Assembly (NCBI GenBank): GCA_013140985.1
Contig: JABFRU010000017.1
Location: 1 to 64,000 of the forward strand
DNA from: Chitinophagaceae bacterium
GTDB lineage: Bacteria > Bacteroidota > Bacteroidia > Chitinophagales > Chitinophagaceae
Length of the DNA stretch: 64,000 bases
Reading direction: 5' to 3'
Positions 60,287-64,000 of the stretch are shown here, one piece after another; positions within the stretch are counted from its first letter, which is position 1; each line of letters opens with the position of its first letter. The notes under the pieces are model-generated. The model had not been told where the DNA came from, did no database searches, and saw only the letters and a list, made by a program, of their open reading frames with translations. The position numbers and the translations under genes were made by a program.

Positions 60287-61186
60287 TTATTTTGACTTTG
60301 TTATTAGGGGCTTTTGATCCGAAGGTGGTTTGTCATAGTATTCATAAACCAGGGAGTAATGAGATTGATTATAGTTGGTCTTCCTTTGTACCCTTGTGAT
60401 CCGGCTGAATAAATTGCTTCCCGAGCTGAGTCTTGTGAGTGTTGTCAGGAAATCATCTTTTTCAATGATCCTGTCTTTATTCCTGTTAACAAATACATTG
60501 AATTTTGTTTCCATTTTATTTGTTAATGAATCATAAAGCCTGACGGTAAAATGATTCTGGTGGTGTTCATAAGTAACATATTTACGCCAATACATATCCC
60601 TGAAATAAATTAACCGGTCTTTTTCATCGTATCTGTATTCATTATTAAAAGTGATACCTGTACCGCAAAAATTAATTTTATGGAAGTCCTCTGTTCCATT
60701 CATTTTATAAGAGATCATCCGGCCTTTTTCGTCATAGGTAATTTTTTTGATGTGGCCAGTATCCTGCTCTTCTGTTGGCCAGTTGAAAGCCCACACATAG
60801 TATTTTGTAACAACCCTCTTATTTTCTGACAACTCAACTGTACTGTCTATCCTATTGAAATAACTTTTTTCCGAACGGCGTCCATAGATCGTATCTCTAT
60901 GGGCCATATACCCATTATAGAACTTGACCTCTCTTTCTATGTTTCCATCCTTGTCAAAATTGAAAATGTAAAGAGTATCAACCCTGCTATCATACCTGTT
61001 TTCTACGATCATGCAAGAACTGATAGATCTTGTTTTGATCTCTTCTTTATTAAAAAGCGGTGTTTGACGAATAGAGAGGCGGTCATAAAGGTGATTGTTT
61101 ATGGCCAGAACATCGGAAACTTCCTGGCTATTGATATTGCTGTTGGCAATGATCAATAAAAGAAATATGAAAAAAAGCTTTTTCAT
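60287..61186 (-). CDS. Secreted protein of unknown function
   Basis: A 299-residue protein with a signal peptide (MKKLFFIFLLLIIANSNINSQ). The mature part has beta-strand repeats resembling toxin-antidote MORN or RHS-like variants: FNFDKDGNIEREVKFYNG, ITYDEKGRMISYKMNG, YRYDEKDRLIYFRDM, with the pattern Y-D-x-x-G-R-x-x-x-Y. These are typical of beta-rich repeat proteins in Bacteroidota, but I cannot assign a family. Its start overlaps the lpxD stop by 4 bases (ATGA), so the two are translated together. Confidence 0.75.
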   Translation of the reverse strand: MKKLFFIFLLLIIANSNINSQEVSDVLAINNHLYDRLSIRQTPLFNKEEIKTRSISSCMIVENRYDSRVDTLYIFNFDKDGNIEREVKFYNGYMAHRDTIYGRRSEKSYFNRIDSTVELSENKRVVTKYYVWAFNWPTEEQDTGHIKKITYDEKGRMISYKMNGTEDFHKINFCGTGITFNNEYRYDEKDRLIYFRDMYWRKYVTYEHHQNHFTVRLYDSLTNKMETKFNVFVNRNKDRIIEKDDFLTTLTRLSSGSNLFSRITRVQRKTNYNQSHYSLVYEYYDKPPSDQKPLITKSK

Positions 61187-62235
61187 TTGTTGACATTCTC
61201 TGCCATCAATTGCTTTACCAGCTCTTCTAATTCTTTTATTCTTTTTTCCATCTCCGGAAGATTGCGGGCAGTGGCCTGGCTGCGGATGGCCTGGCTATAG
61301 TCGTAAGCCGGAGAACCGGTAACAGATGTGCCGGGAGTTTTTAATGATTTACCCAGTCCTGCCTGCGCATTGATCTTTGATCCGTCTGCTATATGTAAAT
61401 GACCGGCCAATCCTGCCTGCCCACCGATCAAAACACTATTGCCGATCTTAGTGCTGCCGCTTACACCTGCCTGCGCAGCTATCACAGTGCAGTTACCTAC
61501 TTCAACATTATGTGCGATCTGTATCAGGTTATCGAGTTTAGCGCCACTTTTTATCAGTGTTGAACCCATCGTAGCTCTGTCTATTGCTGCATTAGCGCCT
61601 ATTTCTACATTGTCTTCGATAACCACATTGCCGATCTGCGGAACTTTCTTTAAAGTGCCATCAGCCTGCGGAGCAAAACCAAAACCATCGCTGCCGATCA
61701 CGGTGCCTGCATGAATAATAACATGGCTGCCTACTTTGCAATCATGATAGATTTTTACGCCGGGATGAATGGTGCTGTTGTCGCCAATAACAACATTGTC
61801 GCCGATATAGGCATTCGGGAATATCTTGGTATTGTTTCCCAGTTTTACATTTTCACCGAGATAAGCAAAGGCGCCGATAAAAACGTTATTTCCATAACTG
61901 GCAGTCTTTGCAATATAACTCGGCTCCTGGATGCCGGTTAGTTGTTGTTGAACGATCTCCTGGTATTTACTCAACAGGGTAGCAAAAGCAGTATAAGCAT
62001 CCGGAACCCGGATCAATGTAGCCGTAACGGGTTGTTTTAACTCATACCCTTCATTGATGATAATAACGGAAGCTGCCGTACTGTATAAAAAATCTTCGTA
62101 TTTGGGATTAGCGAAAAAAGTAAGCTGTCCTTTTTGCGCTTCTTCGATCTTTCCAAAAGAAGCAACGGCAGTAGTCGGGTCACCTTCTATCTTGCCATTG
62201 ACCAGGAGTGCTATTTGTGCAGCAGGGAATTGCAT
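61183..62235 (-). CDS. lpxD: UDP-3-O-(3-hydroxyacyl)glucosamine N-acyltransferase
   Basis: LpxD adds the second acyl chain to UDP-3-acyl-GlcN, the third step of lipid A synthesis. The 350-residue protein has an N-terminal uridine-binding domain (about 1-105; LTFFANPKYEDFLYSTAA), a left-handed beta helix of hexapeptide repeats (about 110-320) and a C-terminal coil (EMEKRIKELEELVKQLM). The catalytic His is H242 in LIQIAHNVEVGN. It lies one base after the HD phosphohydrolase gene and overlaps the next gene. Confidence 0.96.
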   Translation of the reverse strand: MQFPAAQIALLVNGKIEGDPTTAVASFGKIEEAQKGQLTFFANPKYEDFLYSTAASVIIINEGYELKQPVTATLIRVPDAYTAFATLLSKYQEIVQQQLTGIQEPSYIAKTASYGNNVFIGAFAYLGENVKLGNNTKIFPNAYIGDNVVIGDNSTIHPGVKIYHDCKVGSHVIIHAGTVIGSDGFGFAPQADGTLKKVPQIGNVVIEDNVEIGANAAIDRATMGSTLIKSGAKLDNLIQIAHNVEVGNCTVIAAQAGVSGSTKIGNSVLIGGQAGLAGHLHIADGSKINAQAGLGKSLKTPGTSVTGSPAYDYSQAIRSQATARNLPEMEKRIKELEELVKQLMAENVNK

Positions 62236-62236
62236 G

Positions 62237-63469
62237 TTATCTCATATAACAAATGTAATATTTTTTTACAGCGCCGCTAAGATTGTGCTGTATGAGCGCA
62301 TTATCCACTTTCGAAATATCTTTTATCGTTCCGTCTTTGAACAAAATATTGATCCTCTCGTCTGACAGATCGTAAGTGGTGTTGCTGGTCTCACCGGTAA
62401 AAACAAAATAGTTCGCTTCCTTTTCACTAATGCCCAGTTTTTGACAGGCCTCATTTGTTTTTTCTTTTACAACAGCTTCGCCGAAAGGTTCGGCCTGTAG
62501 TTTCACCTTCAGCAATTTCCGTTCCACTAAAGAACGACAAAGCACCGATAATATTTTGTCGGAATGGTCGCACCAGTTCTTGATCGTCGCCATGACATCA
62601 TAATCGTCGAGCTTGCAAAAAATGTCAAGATCGTTTTTAATATTATATTCTTCCCCGGAGCCATAGCCACCCTGGTTATGAAGAAAAAAATTAAAAGTAG
62701 CGGTGGCGCCCCATATATCGTTTCGTTTCATCTCTACCAGTTCTTTTGCCCTTCGGATAATTTTTACCAGCATCATTTCTGCACTCAATACAGTTTTATG
62801 CAGATAGACCTGCCAGTACATCAATCGCCTTGATACCAAAAATTTTTCAATGGAATAAATGGCTTTTTCTTCAACCATCAGTTCACCATCTTTTACCGTC
62901 AGCATTTTGATGATACGGTCATAACCGATCACACCTTCGGCCACACCGGTAAAAAAACTATCCCGGTTCAGGTAGTCCATCCGGTCAACATCCAATTGAC
63001 CGGATACCAATTGCCGTAAAAATCTCTTTGGATGTTTATCAGTGAAAATATCAATAGCTGTTTGCAGTTGTCCTTTGAATTCTTCATTCAGTTTTTGCAT
63101 CAATAAAATGGAGATGGCTTCGTGATGTATGTCTTTTACCAATTCATTTTCCAGTGCATGAGAAAAAGGGCCATGACCAATATCATGTAAGAGAATGGCC
63201 ACTTTTGCACCCAATTCTTCATCAGCCGTGATATCAACTCCTTTGCGTATTAATTCCGGCAATGCCATGCTCATTAAATGATAAGCGCCGAGAGAATGAT
63301 GTAATCTTGAATGTACAGCTCCCGGATAGACCAAATGCGCAAAAGCCATTTGATGGATATTGCGCAGCCGCTGATAGACAGGATGCGAAATGATATCGAG
63401 TATCAACGGGTGATCGATAGTAATAAAACCATAGACCGGGTCGTTGATGATCTTGCGGACTGGCGTCAT
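62237..63469 (-). CDS. HD domain phosphohydrolase, dGTPase-like
   Basis: A 410-residue HD-superfamily protein. The domain begins INDPVYGFITIDHPLILDII and holds the metal motifs in HSRLHHSLGAYHL (His) and ILLHDIGHGPFSHALE (His-Asp), followed by SGQLDVDRMDYLNRDSFFTGV (Asp). This outline matches the SAMHD1/dGTPase-like group that hydrolyses dNTPs; the substrate cannot be told. The ATG at 63469 is chosen, as the extra 13 codons in the longer frame are not conserved in the family. It is divergent from porX and one base from lpxD. A -7 box TACTTTTG (63498-63505, minus) lies upstream. Confidence 0.92.
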   Translation of the reverse strand: MTPVRKIINDPVYGFITIDHPLILDIISHPVYQRLRNIHQMAFAHLVYPGAVHSRLHHSLGAYHLMSMALPELIRKGVDITADEELGAKVAILLHDIGHGPFSHALENELVKDIHHEAISILLMQKLNEEFKGQLQTAIDIFTDKHPKRFLRQLVSGQLDVDRMDYLNRDSFFTGVAEGVIGYDRIIKMLTVKDGELMVEEKAIYSIEKFLVSRRLMYWQVYLHKTVLSAEMMLVKIIRRAKELVEMKRNDIWGATATFNFFLHNQGGYGSGEEYNIKNDLDIFCKLDDYDVMATIKNWCDHSDKILSVLCRSLVERKLLKVKLQAEPFGEAVVKEKTNEACQKLGISEKEANYFVFTGETSNTTYDLSDERINILFKDGTIKDISKVDNALIQHNLSGAVKKYYICYMR

Positions 63470-63573
63470 TGTTGCTGTTTTGTTAAAGGCGAGCCGCCAA
63501 AAGTACAAAGGGAGAATTTAATAAGCTATTTTTACTGGCTTCGTATCTTCAAAACATAGTTTAAATTTAAAGA

Positions 63574-64000
63574 ATGGCCACAGCAAAAATAATCTGGGTA
63601 GATGACGAAATAGAAAGCCTGCAGTCGCAAAAGCTTTTCCTGGAAAATAAAGGATACGAGGTACAAACTTTTACCAATGGATTTGATGCCATTGACTATG
63701 TAAAAGAGAACCCGGTGGATGTGGTATTGATAGATGAAACGATGCCTGGCATAACAGGATTGGAAACCCTCACCAAGATCAAAGAGTTCAACCAATCACT
63801 TCCTGTTGTTTTGATCACAAAAAACGAAACAGAGAACCTGATGAATGAGGCCATCGGGTCGCAGATCAGTGATTACCTGATCAAGCCGGTCAATCCTAAC
63901 CAGGTTTGGCTCAGTTTAAAAAAGATCATTGATAACAGGAGACTGGTGGCGGAGAAAACAACGACCGCATACCAGCAGCAGTTCCGTAATTTATTTATGG
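63574..64000 (+). CDS. porX: T9SS two-component regulator PorX, N-terminal part
   Basis: The window ends inside this gene after 142 codons. The visible part is a receiver domain (residues 1-125): acidic pair in IIWVDDEIESL, phospho-acceptor D54 in VLIDETMPGITGLETL, Thr in PVVLITKNETE, Lys in DYLIKPVNPNQVWLSLKK. The wording is close to that of PorX, which has a C-terminal alkaline-phosphatase-like (PglZ) domain and controls T9SS genes with the PorY kinase. The PglZ part lies beyond the window, so the call rests on the N-terminus. The ATG at 63574 is near a TATTTTTA box about 45 bases upstream. Confidence 0.88.
   Translation, partial: MATAKIIWVDDEIESLQSQKLFLENKGYEVQTFTNGFDAIDYVKENPVDVVLIDETMPGITGLETLTKIKEFNQSLPVVLITKNETENLMNEAIGSQISDYLIKPVNPNQVWLSLKKIIDNRRLVAEKTTTAYQQQFRNLFM

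Overview
The window looks like chromosomal DNA from a member of the phylum Bacteroidota, probably the Chitinophagaceae or a close relative; this is an inference from gene content and not a phylogeny. The evidence is: type IX secretion and gliding genes (gldJ, porU, porV, a porP/sprF homologue, porX), a fused lpxC-fabZ gene, bshA for bacillithiol, a succinyl-type arginine operon, DUF4292 and EnvC-like neighbours, and promoters that fit the phylum's -33 TTTG / -7 TAnnTTTG pattern with very short or absent leaders. Coding density is high and both strands are used. I see no rRNA, tRNA, phage, transposase or CRISPR array.

Layout. 1-3138 (minus): a sulfur/persulfide cluster with a YeeE/YedE transporter (cut by the window edge), a persulfide dioxygenase-rhodanese, a TauE-type exporter and a Crp/Fnr regulator, with two TGTGA-N6-TCA boxes upstream of the two middle genes. 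3140-11256: murF, gldJ, porU, porV, the conserved T9SS/gliding neighbourhood. 11306-17171: ispF, dut, a DUF4292 lipoprotein, an EnvC-like protein, bshA and an M28 peptidase. 17249-25727 (minus): one compact arginine operon in the order GNAT-argG-argC-argD-argF'-argB-argE-argH, preceded by a promoter, a 40-codon leader ORF ending in an Arg-rich tail, and two interlocking hairpins. 25803-32531: an RsmI-like methylase, an EI24 membrane protein, 3-methyladenine glycosylase, an SLC13 carrier, PorP, upp and anmK. 32558-36110: a PGM1-type ATP-grasp ligase, an N-terminally truncated class III nucleotide cyclase, and an HD-YitT-DUF2179 fusion. 36107-39150 (minus): a LytS/LytR-type two-component pair, a DUF4288 protein and a LiaF-like protein. 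39292-47696: small unknown proteins, adenine deaminase, a large BNR-repeat secreted protein, a desaturase, trmD and a lipoprotein. 47829-53394: a very large subtilisin-like protein with a T9SS sorting tail and a tiny membrane protein behind it. 53449-64000: gyrB, an unknown membrane protein, lpxC-fabZ, a four-helix-bundle gene framed by 36-bp inverted repeats, a glycosyltransferase, lpxD, an HD phosphohydrolase and the start of porX.

The genes group into a few jobs: outer-membrane and envelope biogenesis (murF, lpxC-fabZ, lpxD, envC-like, anmK), T9SS secretion with one clear cargo (the S8 peptidase), reactive sulfur handling, and arginine synthesis.

The two least ordinary items are the candidate arginine leader peptide with its alternative hairpins (25492-25685) and the four-helix-bundle gene between long inverted repeats (58796-59356). 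Short repeat elements also lie inside conserved enzyme genes (argH, argC twice, anmK), where they are read in frame as extra or replaced residues. Calls were made by eye from motifs and family knowledge; no database search was possible.
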